From: Ferrimonas balearica
GTDB lineage: Bacteria; Pseudomonadota; Gammaproteobacteria; Enterobacterales; Shewanellaceae
Reading direction: 5' to 3'
Assembly (NCBI RefSeq): GCF_019802085.1
Contig: NZ_JAHVHV010000003.1
Coordinates: 1-64,000, forward strand
DNA length: 64,000 bases
Each line of letters begins with the position of its first letter. Positions within the stretch are counted from its first letter, which is position 1. Below, piece after piece: positions 1-7,307 of this stretch. Below the pieces are notes generated by a model. The model was not told where the DNA came from and made no database searches. It saw only the letters and a list, made by a program, of their open reading frames with translations. A program made the translations under genes and the position numbers.

Positions 1-107
1 GACCTACTCAATGAATACTGAATTAACTTGGTGTCACTCAGTTAGCATTGAGATAAATGATGAAATCTCAATCCCGCGTGAGTGCCCACACAGATTGTCT
101 GACTAAT

Positions 108-118
108 TGTTAAAGAGC
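108..118 (-). promoter_or_regulatory. rrn boxA antitermination element
   Basis: The minus strand reads GCTCTTTAACA, the boxA core bound as RNA by NusB/NusE in rrn antitermination complexes. The text that follows it on the minus strand (CAGACAATCTGTGTGGGCAC, 82-101) is the conserved post-boxA leader segment of enterobacterial and Shewanella-type rrn operons. Confidence 0.85.
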
Positions 119-144
119 GTTGCCTCTCTCAAGGCAGGAGGCGC

Positions 145-172
145 ATTCTACGCTTTCCTCCGTCGTCGTCAA
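145..172 (-). promoter_or_regulatory. rrn P2 promoter
   Basis: On the minus strand a -35 TTGACG (167-172) is followed, after 16 bases, by a -10 TAGAAT (145-150) and a GC-rich discriminator beginning GCGCC. A 16-base spacer and GC-rich discriminator are typical of rRNA promoters under growth-rate control. Confidence 0.8.
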
Positions 173-283
173 GGGCCGTTTTGAACTTTCCCATCCGACC
201 GTCGACATTTTAACCAGCACCCCTGGGGGCCCTCTGGCAGCGCAGCGCGTTGTTTCCCGCTGTGCCCCGTCGACAGGGAGCGC

Positions 284-340
284 ATTATAGGGCGGGATTC
301 AGAACCGGCAAGGGATAAAATGCAAAAAAATGACTGACCG
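284..340 (-). promoter_or_regulatory. rrn P1 promoter with UP-like element
   Basis: On the minus strand a -35 TTGCCG (306-311) is separated by 16 bases from a perfect -10 TATAAT (284-289), followed by a GCGCTCCC discriminator. Upstream, about 312-340, lies an A/T-rich tract with a run of seven T, as expected for an UP element contacted by the RNA polymerase alpha subunits. Fis sites were not resolved. Confidence 0.8.
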
Positions 341-376
341 GATAAAGACACAGCAGACTGACACCTTATCCCAGGG

Positions 377-385
377 TTATCCACA
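377..385 (+). promoter_or_regulatory. Single perfect DnaA box
   Basis: TTATCCACA matches the high-affinity DnaA box exactly. It is alone, between the terminator of the neighbouring outer membrane protein gene and the rrn P1 upstream region. A perfect 9-mer is expected about once per two windows of this size by chance, so function is uncertain. Confidence 0.3.
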
Positions 386-389
386 GAAA

Positions 390-417
390 AGGGCCTGAAA
401 CCGGGGTTTCAGGCCCT
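390..417 (-). terminator. Rho-independent terminator of the TIGR04219-type outer membrane protein gene
   Basis: A perfect 13-bp stem with a GG loop lies 20 bases past the stop codon of the minus-strand gene and is followed on that strand by TTTTC. It separates this gene from the rrn promoter region. Confidence 0.75.
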
Positions 418-436
418 ATATTTTTGCCCTTGGGGC

Positions 437-1207
437 TCAGAAATGGAGCACGGCGTTGAGGAAGGCGCCGTCGATGTCGATGTCGGTGGTCAGATCCCCC
501 ACATCGTCCTCATCGAGATCCAGCATCAGTGAACGGTAGCCCGCCTCCAGGCCCAACTCCAGGGCCACCAGGCTGAAGGTCCAACCCAGTTTGACCTGGT
601 AATCAATAAAGGAGGAACCGGAGTAACCGGTGCCGTTCACCTCACCGGCCAGGTAGAGGCCGGTCAGCGGCAGGTCGACCCGGGCGGCGCCGTAGATCAT
701 GGGCAGCCACTCGTCGAAGCGCTCGGTGGCGACGCCGGAGCTGGTGTCCATGATGCCGACGTTGTAGGCCACCTCGGAGGTGACGTCCAACTGGCGGGCG
801 GTCAGACCCAGGTCCAGATCGAAGCCGGTGTCCCACAGTTCGTAATAGAGGGTGATGTCGGTGTGCTGGTAATCCAGCACCGTGTTGGTTTGCGAGCCGG
901 CGGGAATCAACATGCCACCGAACTCGAACTCCTGGGTCAGCTCGCCACGGCCATCGGTGTCGTAGCTGAACGCCGCCACCTTGATATTGGGCAGCAGGGG
1001 CACCGGGTGCTCGAACGCGATGTAGCCCTGGAAGCCACTGTCGTCGTCGGACAGCCCCAGGTCACGCTCGACGTCGATGCCGTCCTGGCCCAGGGTGCCG
1101 CTGGAGCCCCCCTTAAAGGTGCCGGCACCGGCGTAGATCCCCAAAAAGTCAGCCTGGGCCGGAGCGGCCATCAGCCCCAGCAATACGGCGGTCACGGCGT
1201 ACTTCAT
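437..1207 (-). CDS. TIGR04219-type outer membrane beta-barrel protein
   Basis: A 256-residue exported protein. It begins with a signal peptide (MKYAVTAVLL, cleavage likely after AQA near residue 19), followed by DFLGIYAGAG, which resembles the start of the TIGR04219 outer membrane protein family. Alternating hydrophobic strands and a C-terminal phenylalanine (AVLHF) fit a beta-barrel assembled by Bam. The longer open frame from 1258 is rejected because a GGGAGAGAAGA ribosome site lies directly before the ATG at 1207 and the signal peptide starts there. Transported substrate unknown. It is transcribed alone and ends at a strong terminator. Confidence 0.75.
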   Translation of the reverse strand: MKYAVTAVLLGLMAAPAQADFLGIYAGAGTFKGGSSGTLGQDGIDVERDLGLSDDDSGFQGYIAFEHPVPLLPNIKVAAFSYDTDGRGELTQEFEFGGMLIPAGSQTNTVLDYQHTDITLYYELWDTGFDLDLGLTARQLDVTSEVAYNVGIMDTSSGVATERFDEWLPMIYGAARVDLPLTGLYLAGEVNGTGYSGSSFIDYQVKLGWTFSLVALELGLEAGYRSLMLDLDEDDVGDLTTDIDIDGAFLNAVLHF

Positions 1208-1347
1208 TCTTCTCTCCCTGTGAGTGGTCATGGACATCCCTCTATCCATAGCGCCCAAATGTTACAGGCAATTCAATAAATGACCACCCTTGAATAACAT
1301 TCCGCCAAATTCTCGGATCGTGATCAAAAGGGGTGTTCAGCGTCGCG

Positions 1348-1368
1348 GCAGTGGACTAGATTCACTGC
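1348..1368. repeat. Inverted repeat upstream of udp (possible operator)
   Basis: GCAGTG and CACTGC flank a 9-base spacer about 25 bases before the udp start codon. In E. coli, udp is controlled by CRP and CytR, but this repeat does not match the CRP consensus, so the regulator is unknown. Confidence 0.3.
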
Positions 1369-1392
1369 ATCCCATACCGAGAAGGATTGATT

Positions 1393-2151
1393 ATGAGCGC
1401 GGTATTTCATCTGGCCCTGACCCAGCCCATGCTGGAAGGCGCCACTTTGGCCATTGTGCCCGGGGATCCGGAGCGGGTGGCCCGCATTGCCCAGCTGATG
1501 GACAACCCCAAACCCCTGGCCAGCACCCGGGAGTTCACCAGCTACCTGGGGTACCTGGACGGCACCCCGGTGGTGATCTGCTCCACCGGGATCGGCGGCC
1601 CCTCCACCTCCATCGCCGTCGAGGAGCTGGCGCAACTGGGGATCCGCACCTTCCTGCGGATCGGCACCACCGGCGCCATCCAGGCGGACATCGCGGTGGG
1701 CAGCCTGATCGTCACCACGGGTTCGGTGCGCCTGGACGGCGCCAGCGGCCACTTTGCCCCGCCCGAGTACCCGGCGGTGGCGGATTTTCGCTGCAGTCAG
1801 GCCCTGGTGGCAGCCGCGGAGGCCAAGTCCGCCACCCTGCGCATCGGCATCACCGCCAGCTCCGACACCTTCTACCCGGGCCAGGAGCGTTACGACACCT
1901 TCTCCGGTCGGGTGATCCGGCGCTTCAAGGATTCCATGGAGGAGTGGCAGGGCCTGGGGGTGCTCAACTACGAGATGGAGTCCGCCACCTTGCTGACCAT
2001 GTGTGCGGCGCTGGGCCTGAAGGCCGGCTGTGTGGCGGGGGTGATCGTCAACCGCCATCAGCAGGAGATCCCCGACGAGGCCCTGATGAAGCAGACCGAG
2101 ACCCTGGCCATCGAGACGGTGGTGGACGCCGCCCGGGCGCTGCTGGCCTGA
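1393..2151 (+). CDS. udp: Uridine phosphorylase
   Basis: 252 residues, the same size as E. coli Udp and alignable along its whole length. It cleaves uridine with phosphate to uracil and ribose-1-phosphate in pyrimidine salvage (cytosolic hexamer of the NP-I family). Visible signatures include VPGDPERV near the N-terminus, [38 protein letters not shown] and NYEMESATL, which form the phosphate, ribose and uracil sites. The ATG at 1393 is preceded by GAAGGA at six bases; a TTG two codons earlier is not favoured. It stands as a single gene with its own terminator. Confidence 0.97.
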   Translation: MSAVFHLALTQPMLEGATLAIVPGDPERVARIAQLMDNPKPLASTREFTSYLGYLDGTPVVICSTGIGGPSTSIAVEELAQLGIRTFLRIGTTGAIQADIAVGSLIVTTGSVRLDGASGHFAPPEYPAVADFRCSQALVAAAEAKSATLRIGITASSDTFYPGQERYDTFSGRVIRRFKDSMEEWQGLGVLNYEMESATLLTMCAALGLKAGCVAGVIVNRHQQEIPDEALMKQTETLAIETVVDAARALLA

Positions 2152-2161
2152 AAACGCAAAA

Positions 2162-2186
2162 AAGGCGCCACGAGGGCGCCTTTTTC
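2162..2186 (+). terminator. Terminator after udp
   Basis: AGGCGCC and GGCGCCT form a stem with a short loop, followed by TTTTTC on the plus strand. The A-run on the left side lets it also act on the minus strand for the small gene at 2199-2291. Confidence 0.8.
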
Positions 2187-2198
2187 TTACCTGACCGC

Positions 2199-2291
2199 TC
2201 AGAAGGCCTGAACGATCACGTAGAGAAACACACTGATACTACCGAATACGGCGGCGGTCACGCCGTCCATTCTGCTGGTTTTCTTGCTCAT
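2199..2291 (-). CDS. Small membrane peptide (30 residues), unidentified
   Basis: An ATG at 2291 preceded by an AAAAGGAAAAG purine-rich ribosome site opens a 30-codon frame ending TGA at 2199. The peptide has a basic N-terminus (MSKKTSRMDG), then one hydrophobic segment from about residue 11 to 30 (VTAAVFGSISVFLYVIVQAF), consistent with one inner-membrane helix, N-terminus inside. It is followed by the bidirectional udp terminator. I do not recognise the family. Coding status rests on ribosome site, composition and terminator placement only. Confidence 0.5.
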   Translation of the reverse strand: MSKKTSRMDGVTAAVFGSISVFLYVIVQAF

Positions 2292-2410
2292 GGCTTTTCC
2301 TTTTACATCAAGGGATCACGCCGACGGGCGGCAACTGGCCACGATTATATAGATGCCCCTTATGGGGGATAAGAAAAACCGGAATGGGGGGCGCGGATCT
2401 TTTAACCGGA

Positions 2411-2692
2411 TCACGCTTGTTCGATGGCCGAGACAATGGCCGCACGGTTGGCCCGGGCCCATTGGGCGTCCAGGCCGCCCCACTGGTCCACCTGGTAGTA
2501 GCCGTCGTTGTGCCGTACCCCATCCTCGACGAAGTGCACGGCAACCCCCAACCCCGGCAGGGCCTTGATGATGTCCTGAATGGTGCGACGGGGCCAACCG
2601 AGGTGGCTCATCAGCGCCGGCACCGAGGGACGGTCCAGCTCTTCGATGGCCAGCAGCAGCATCACACGGCGACAGAAGGTGGGGTTGAGCAT
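2411..2692 (-). CDS. Small winged-helix-like DNA-binding protein
   Basis: About 93 residues. The N-terminal half (NPTFCRRVMLLLAIEEL, then a Ser-Val-Pro-Ala-Leu segment) and the following GWPRRTIQDIIKALPGLG look like a helix-turn-helix with a recognition helix, and VRHNDGYYQVDQWG may be the wing. There is no effector domain, so it would act as a minimal regulator or partner protein. Two in-frame ATGs stand six bases apart (2698 and 2692); the AAGGA site touches the first, so the second has the better spacing and is chosen. Target unknown. Confidence 0.6.
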   Translation of the reverse strand: MLNPTFCRRVMLLLAIEELDRPSVPALMSHLGWPRRTIQDIIKALPGLGVAVHFVEDGVRHNDGYYQVDQWGGLDAQWARANRAAIVSAIEQA

Positions 2693-2751
2693 GGGCATTC
2701 CTTGTCCTTGGGGGTTCTGGCCACGATACCGAATTGACCCCACTAAAAAAA

Positions 2752-2771
2752 GGGCGCACCGCAGTGCGCCC
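2752..2771 (-). terminator. Terminator after the Hsp20 gene
   Basis: GGGCGCAC and GTGCGCCC pair around a 4-base loop; on the minus strand a run of seven T (plus-strand A 2745-2751) follows. It lies 16 bases beyond the hsp20-type stop codon. Confidence 0.85.
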
Positions 2772-2787
2772 CTCTTGGCGTCCCTGG

Positions 2788-3264
2788 TCAGTGATCGAAC
2801 TGGATCTTCACCGGCCGCTCTTGCTGTCGAACCGCTTCGGTTTTGGGGATCTCTACGGTGAGCACCCCCTGACGGTAGCGAGCCCGGACCTCGTCCGCAT
2901 CCTGGATCACAAAGGGCAGGACCACGGTGCGCTGATAGGTGCCGAAACGCCGCTCAGTCAGGTGGTAGTCCGCCGCTTTCTCCTCCTTGTCCTGTTGGCG
3001 CTGGGCTTTCAACGTCAGCCGATCGCCTGTGCAGATCACCTCGATCTCATCCTCTTTCAGGCCGGGCAAGTCCGCTTTCACCACCAGCCGATCCTTCTCC
3101 TCCTTAAGATCGATGGCCGGGGTCAGCTTGCCCGGTTCTGGCCGCATTTCGCCCCACAGCGGCAGCCAGTCCCGATCGAAGTCCTCAAACAGGCTGGGCA
3201 GACGACCCGCCAAGCGTCCGAACGGGTGATCGTTGCCAAAACCAACCGGATAGCGTTTTGCCAT
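2788..3264 (-). CDS. Hsp20/alpha-crystallin family small heat-shock protein
   Basis: 158 residues. The alpha-crystallin domain runs from about residue 45 to 145, with the typical DLPGLKEDEIEV strand segment and the closing GVLTVEIPK motif (A-x-x-x-n-G-v-L family signature region). Such proteins are ATP-independent holdases that bind unfolding proteins in the cytoplasm. No clear C-terminal I-x-I anchor is visible after the core, so its oligomer form may differ from IbpA/IbpB. The ATG at 3264 follows a GGAGG site. Single gene with its own terminator. No ROSE-type thermometer was recognised in the short leader. Confidence 0.88.
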   Translation of the reverse strand: MAKRYPVGFGNDHPFGRLAGRLPSLFEDFDRDWLPLWGEMRPEPGKLTPAIDLKEEKDRLVVKADLPGLKEDEIEVICTGDRLTLKAQRQQDKEEKAADYHLTERRFGTYQRTVVLPFVIQDADEVRARYRQGVLTVEIPKTEAVRQQERPVKIQFDH

Positions 3265-3383
3265 AGGCACCTCCGTTTCGACCTTCCCTATGTCCTTCTA
3301 TAAGGATACGTCGGGCCCCCGGAGGGGCCGGCGGCGAGCTTGATCCCGATCAAAAAGCCCGGCGATTTCGTCGGGCCTTGGGG

Positions 3384-4379
3384 TCAGTGTTCGAGGAAGA
3401 GGTAGTTTTGCCAGCTCTTCATCCGCAACAGCACCCGGCGAATGATGGAGACGTGGGTGAAGGAGTCGGAGTAGACGGCGATCTCAGCGTGGGCGCCGTC
3501 CGGCAGCCGGTGGTCGCTGATGTCCTCCAGCAGCCGCACCTCGACAAAGGAGCGGCCCCGGCGCAGCAGCAGGTCGGAGCTGAGCAGGGCCCCGGAGGCC
3601 TGGATCTGCCCCTCGGCGATGTTGGGCAGCACCTGGGAGACCTCGGCCTTAAACACCTGGCCCGGCAGGGCCTCGAAGATGATCTCCGCCTCGTAGCCCT
3701 CGCGCAGCCGCAGCAGCGACTTCTGGTTGAAGGCGCCGATAAAGTGGTCCCGGTCCTCGTTGATGAACACCATCACCGGGCGCAGCGGCAGGGGCACCGC
3801 CATCATCCCCGGGCGCAGCGCCAGCTGGGTGACGTAGCCGTCGGTGGGGGCGCGCACCACGGTCTCCGTCAGGTCCACCTCCGCCTTGGAGAGCTGGGCC
3901 TTGACCTTCTGCATGGTGGCCTCGGCGGACAGGTAGAGCTGGCGCCGGTTGTCCAGTTCCAGCTCGGTGAAGGCGCCACCGCGCTTGAAGCCCTCTTCAT
4001 AGCGCTTAAAGGCCGCCAGGGTGCGGTCGCGCTCCGCTTCCGCCGCGGTCAGTTCGGCGGCATAGCGGTCCACCTCGTCCTGGTAGCGGGCGTCGTCGAT
4101 GCGAAACAGCACATCCCCCTGCTTGAGCGGCTGGTTGGGGGCGACCGGCACCTCGGTGACGATGCCCCGCACCGTGGGCACTATGGGGGTGGCCACGTAC
4201 ACCTGGCGGGCCAGGGGGGTGAAGGGGTGGTTGTAGTTCATCAGCAGCAGCATGGCGCCAACGATGACGATGCCCCCCAGCACGGCGGTGGGCACCGTCC
4301 ACTTATTGAGGGGGATCTTGAACACCTTGAAGATCCCTACGCACAGCGCGGCGTAGGTCAGAATCAGCAGCAGGTCCAT
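3384..4379 (-). CDS. yiaV: HlyD/EmrA-type membrane fusion protein (YiaV-like)
   Basis: 331 residues. Two N-terminal hydrophobic segments (about 2-20 and 33-52) are followed by a periplasmic half-motif barrel/lipoyl fold (VRGIVTEVPVAPNQPLKQGDVLF), a coiled-coil hairpin at about 100-165 and a second lipoyl half with VVRAPTDGYV. This is the periplasmic adaptor architecture of HlyD proteins. The upstream DUF3302 gene and the TGATG one-base overlap match the yiaW-yiaV pair of E. coli. No dedicated transporter or outer membrane channel is next to it, so its partner is unknown. Confidence 0.85.
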   Translation of the reverse strand: MDLLLILTYAALCVGIFKVFKIPLNKWTVPTAVLGGIVIVGAMLLLMNYNHPFTPLARQVYVATPIVPTVRGIVTEVPVAPNQPLKQGDVLFRIDDARYQDEVDRYAAELTAAEAERDRTLAAFKRYEEGFKRGGAFTELELDNRRQLYLSAEATMQKVKAQLSKAEVDLTETVVRAPTDGYVTQLALRPGMMAVPLPLRPVMVFINEDRDHFIGAFNQKSLLRLREGYEAEIIFEALPGQVFKAEVSQVLPNIAEGQIQASGALLSSDLLLRRGRSFVEVRLLEDISDHRLPDGAHAEIAVYSDSFTHVSIIRRVLLRMKSWQNYLFLEH

Positions 4380-4729
4380 CAGCGCGCTCCTTTGAACTCG
4401 TCCATCTGGGCCTTAAGGCCCGCCAGCTCTTCCCGCAACCGGGCCACTTCGGCCTCCAGGTCACTCTCCTTTTTCTCCAGCGCCTCCTGGCGCGCCACGA
4501 AGCCCCAGCCCCGCTCCGGGCGGTAGAGGGTGGCCCAGATCCAGAGGAAGGGCCAGATGGCGTGAAGGGTGAAGAGGCTGACCCATCCGGCCACGTGGAT
4601 GGCGTCCTGGTGGGGGTGGTCGCGGTGCTTGGCGATCTCATAGGGGATGTCGTGGATGGCGATGATGCCGTAAAACAGCACCAGCACCACGAACACCAGC
4701 AACCCCAGCGCGAAGTAGTCGAGGAACAT
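4379..4729 (-). CDS. yiaW: DUF3302 inner membrane protein (YiaW-like)
   Basis: 116 residues with two membrane helices (about 5-25 and 48-68) and a charged C-terminal coiled coil (about 78-114, heptads of Leu with many Glu/Lys). The order yiaW-yiaV and the translationally coupled TGATG junction point to a complex with the adaptor protein downstream. ATG follows a GGGAGAAACCG leader. Function of the family is not known; YiaW-YiaV homologues are assumed to form an efflux-related inner membrane unit. Confidence 0.82.
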   Translation of the reverse strand: MFLDYFALGLLVFVVLVLFYGIIAIHDIPYEIAKHRDHPHQDAIHVAGWVSLFTLHAIWPFLWIWATLYRPERGWGFVARQEALEKKESDLEAEVARLREELAGLKAQMDEFKGAR

Positions 4730-4777
4730 CGGTTTCTCCCTTCCGATGGTGAGTCTAAGGTCAGCTTGCCCCAGGGA

Positions 4778-5623
4778 TCAGCGAAGATCCAGATCGCTGC
4801 CCTCTTTTAGTAAGACTTTGACTTGATTGATGACATCCTGGTTTTCGTTGTGCTCGTGCCAGGCACAGTACACCGGACGCTCCACCGTGGGCTCCCCCTC
4901 CACCCGATGCAGCTGGCCGGACTGAAGATGCTCCGCCACCCGATCCTCCGGCAGGTAGGCGCTGCCACCGCAGTTGAGGATGAAGTTCAGCGCGATGTGG
5001 CTGGTGGAGACCCGCAGTATGGGCCGCGGCGTGGGGCCGCTCTCCCGGGCCAGGCGGATGTCAAACGCCGTGCCCCAGTCCACGTGGACATAGCCGCTCA
5101 TCGACTGGTCGGCAAAGCTGGTGACCGGCAGCAGGCGCACGCAGGGCAGCGCCTCGATGGCCAGCCCCTCCGCCTTGGGGGGATCGAACATCACCGCCAG
5201 ATCCAGGGTGCGTTCCAGCAGTTGCCGGGTGAGTTGGGCCGAAGGCAGGGCCTCGCCGCGTATCCCCAGGGTGGGGATGGCGTTGTGGATCCGCTGCAGC
5301 GCTTCGCTCAACACTCCGTCCCAGATGTTGGCGGTGCCCCCGATGGCCAACTGGTTGTGCTGCTCCTCCCCCAGGGCCACCTCCAGCCGGGCCCGCTCCA
5401 GGTTGCTGAGGATCGCCTCGGCGTGGGGCAGTAGCCGCTCACCGGCGGCGGTCAGGGTCAGTTGGCTGCGCTGACGGGCAAACAGGGCCACCCCCAGACT
5501 CTGCTCCAGCTGGCGAATGCGAAAGCTCACCGCCGACTGGGTCAGGTAGAGGTTCTCCGCCGCGCGGCTGAACCGCCCGGCCTTGTGCACCTCCAGAAAG
5601 GTTTTTAACAGCTCGGTATCCAT
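4778..5623 (-). CDS. hdfR: LysR-family regulator HdfR
   Basis: 281 residues, close to the 279 of E. coli HdfR. The N-terminal winged helix-turn-helix (residues 1-60: TELLKTFLEV, then SRAAENLYLTQSAVSFRIRQ) is nearly identical to HdfR, followed by the linker helix and a periplasmic-binding-like effector domain. In E. coli HdfR represses the flagellar master operon flhDC. The identification is strengthened by maoP nearby, the usual divergent partner; here a RimK-like gene has come between them. The TTTTTCTT region before the start is AT-rich and probably holds its promoter. Confidence 0.85.
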   Translation of the reverse strand: MDTELLKTFLEVHKAGRFSRAAENLYLTQSAVSFRIRQLEQSLGVALFARQRSQLTLTAAGERLLPHAEAILSNLERARLEVALGEEQHNQLAIGGTANIWDGVLSEALQRIHNAIPTLGIRGEALPSAQLTRQLLERTLDLAVMFDPPKAEGLAIEALPCVRLLPVTSFADQSMSGYVHVDWGTAFDIRLARESGPTPRPILRVSTSHIALNFILNCGGSAYLPEDRVAEHLQSGQLHRVEGEPTVERPVYCAWHEHNENQDVINQVKVLLKEGSDLDLR

Positions 5624-5657
5624 AATTTTTCTTCAGTCCAGCACAAAAAGGTTTCGC

Positions 5658-5685
5658 TTTGGCCCTGGGGCCTGCGCCCTATACT
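5658..5685 (+). promoter_or_regulatory. Candidate promoter of the RimK-like gene
   Basis: A good -10 TATACT (5680-5685) lies 16 bases after a weak -35 TTTGGC (5658-5663), about 90 bases before the start codon, in the hdfR/RimK-like divergent region. No operator was recognised beside it. Confidence 0.35.
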
Positions 5686-5779
5686 AGCCGCCCTCTGCCC
5701 CTGCGGGCTTCTCGCGAGTCATTGTTCATTATAAGACTCTGATACCCAACAACTTAGCTTTATATTCGGAGACCCTCCC

Positions 5780-6712
5780 ATGCGTGGCTGGATCATCTAC
5801 AAAGACAGCGCCAATCTGCTCAAGCCCGAGCGCTACGAAATTGACCGCTTTATGGAGGAAGCCGCCAAGCAGAACATCCAGCTGGAGGTGTACGCTCCGG
5901 AGGATTTTGACCTCAAGGTGACCCTGGGGGGCGATCGCAGCATTCTGCTGCACGGCGAGCGGGTCCCCTTACCGGATTTCGTGCTGCCTCGCATGGGCGC
6001 CGGCACCACCTATTTTGCCCTGGCGATCATTCGCCATCTGGAGCGGCTGGGGGTGTACTGCGTCAACACCTCCCACAGCATCGAGGTGGTCAAGGACAAG
6101 CTGTTCACCCAGCAGATCCTGGCCCAGCAGAACCTGCCCACCCCCAACACCATGCTGGTCAAGTTCCCGGTCAACGTGAAGCTGGTGGAGAAATCCCTGG
6201 GCTTCCCGGTGGTGGTCAAAACCCTCTCCGGCAGCCAGGGCAGTGGCGTTTTCCTGTCGAAAAACGCCAGCGAGTTTGCCGATCTGATGCAGTTGATCGA
6301 GTCCACCGCGCCCAAGGCCAACATCATCCTGCAGGAGTTCATCCAAAACTCCCACGGTCGGGACCTGCGGGTGTTCACCATCGGTGGCCGGGCGGTGGCC
6401 TGTTTCGAACGCGCAGCCCCGGACGGCGACTTCAAGGCCAACTACAGCAACGGCGGCTCCCTCAAGCCCTGTGAGATGACCCCGGAGATCGAGTGGCTGG
6501 CCACCCAGTGCTCCCGGGCCATGGACCTGGACGTGGCGGGGATCGATCTGCTGTTCGACACCGACCACTTCACCATCTGCGAAGCCAACTCCTCGCCGGG
6601 GTTCGAAGGTCTGGAGCAGGTGGTGGAGATCAACATCCCCCAGGCTATCTTCCACTTTATCCGCATCCGCCTGGGGCTGTTCGACAACCGACAAGCGGTT
6701 CAGGAAAACTGA
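5780..6712 (+). CDS. RimK-like ATP-grasp ligase
   Basis: 310 residues with the full ATP-grasp order: an N-terminal domain ending in DFVLPRMGAGTTYFAL, the nucleotide loop VVVKTLSGSQGSGV near 150-165, ILQEFIQNSHGRDLRVF near 190-205, and the metal-binding EANSSPGFEG near 275-285. These match the alpha-L-glutamate ligase family of RimK, which adds glutamate to the C-terminus of ribosomal protein S6, but identity to E. coli RimK is moderate and the N-terminus (GWIIYKDSAN) differs, so the substrate may be another acceptor. It sits between hdfR and maoP, in its own transcription unit or co-transcribed with maoP. Confidence 0.85.
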   Translation: MRGWIIYKDSANLLKPERYEIDRFMEEAAKQNIQLEVYAPEDFDLKVTLGGDRSILLHGERVPLPDFVLPRMGAGTTYFALAIIRHLERLGVYCVNTSHSIEVVKDKLFTQQILAQQNLPTPNTMLVKFPVNVKLVEKSLGFPVVVKTLSGSQGSGVFLSKNASEFADLMQLIESTAPKANIILQEFIQNSHGRDLRVFTIGGRAVACFERAAPDGDFKANYSNGGSLKPCEMTPEIEWLATQCSRAMDLDVAGIDLLFDTDHFTICEANSSPGFEGLEQVVEINIPQAIFHFIRIRLGLFDNRQAVQEN

Positions 6713-6725
6713 AAAATTCCTTCAG

Positions 6726-6752
6726 AGGGGCGCAAAAATTTTTCGCTCCCCT
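6726..6752. repeat. Imperfect palindrome upstream of maoP
   Basis: AGGGG and CCCCT arms enclose CGC, a perfect AAAAATTTTT centre and CGC. It starts 14 bases after the RimK-like stop codon and ends 65 bases before maoP. It could be a weak terminator or a protein-binding site; no T-run follows the outer arms, which argues against a strong terminator. Confidence 0.4.
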
Positions 6753-6817
6753 GTCATGGGATCCTCATATAGCTTTGCCAGCGTGATGCTTAATTCGGAA
6801 CACGAGGCAGAACCCCC

Positions 6818-7189
6818 ATGGCCCAGGTACTCAGCTTCAGCTGCACACAGAAATTTTTCGACACCCGGCATTTCCCCCGCGGCTTTCGCCGCAGCGGGGC
6901 CTTCACCATCAACGAGGCCGACCTGCTGGAGCGTTACGGCCAGGCCCTCCAGGCCCTGGCCAGCGGCACCCGTCCGCCGCAAACCGACGAAGAGCAGCAC
7001 TTCGTGGATTTCGTCCAGGGGCGCACTGAGGGGCACACCCCCATGGAGCGACTGTGGGCCAAGTACTTGCTGGCCAGCCGGGGCAAGAAGCTGATCACCA
7101 TCAGCGGCAGCCCGAGACCCAGCCAGGGCCGCGGCGACGAGGCCGAACCGGAGGAGAGTGCCACCCCAGAGGATGTCCTCGACGATTAA
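6818..7189 (+). CDS. maoP: Macrodomain Ori protein MaoP (DUF413)
   Basis: 123 residues. It resembles E. coli MaoP (YifE) throughout the first 100 residues: FDTRHFPRGFRRSGAFTI, then LLERYG, TDEEQHFVDFVQG and ERLWAKYL. In E. coli MaoP acts with a site, maoS, near its own gene to constrain DNA mobility in the Ori macrodomain. The C-terminal tail is acidic (about residues 100-123, many Glu/Asp), as in E. coli. The start ATG is preceded by a weak GAGGCAGAACCCCC leader. Ends at a clear terminator. Confidence 0.9.
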   Translation: MAQVLSFSCTQKFFDTRHFPRGFRRSGAFTINEADLLERYGQALQALASGTRPPQTDEEQHFVDFVQGRTEGHTPMERLWAKYLLASRGKKLITISGSPRPSQGRGDEAEPEESATPEDVLDD

Positions 7190-7198
7190 CCCAGACCA

Positions 7199-7220
7199 CG
7201 CCACCGCCCGGTGGCGTTTT
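7199..7220 (+). terminator. Terminator after maoP
   Basis: CGCCACC and GGTGGCG form a 7-bp stem with a 4-base loop followed by TTTTGTTG, ten bases past the maoP stop. Confidence 0.8.
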
Positions 7221-7307
7221 GTTGCGGCGCGCCGGTAGTCAGTGACAAGGTCAACACCGGATGGCACACTGTCTGGATTACCGGAAAGGACCTCCACCAC
7301 CAGCGCG

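Larger units (their letters stand above)
1..277 (-). other. Leader of an rRNA operon (16S gene lies outside the window, to the left)
   Basis: Read on the minus strand, this stretch is the 5' leader of an rRNA transcript. It contains the antitermination boxA and the conserved run after it (about 80-118), which closely resembles the E. coli rrn leader just before 16S. Two tandem promoters stand upstream. No mature 16S sequence is present, so the gene itself should begin within a short distance left of position 1. Confidence 0.85.

Noticed and set aside
863-1279. Plus-strand open frame opposite the first outer membrane protein gene
   Set aside because: It is the complement of a gene with a signal peptide and barrel ending, has no ribosome site and low-complexity composition typical of antisense frames in GC-rich DNA.
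1290-2372. Long plus-strand frame of 360 codons over udp
   Set aside because: It is a shifted reading of the udp coding sequence with Gly/Arg/Pro-rich translation; udp itself is unmistakable.
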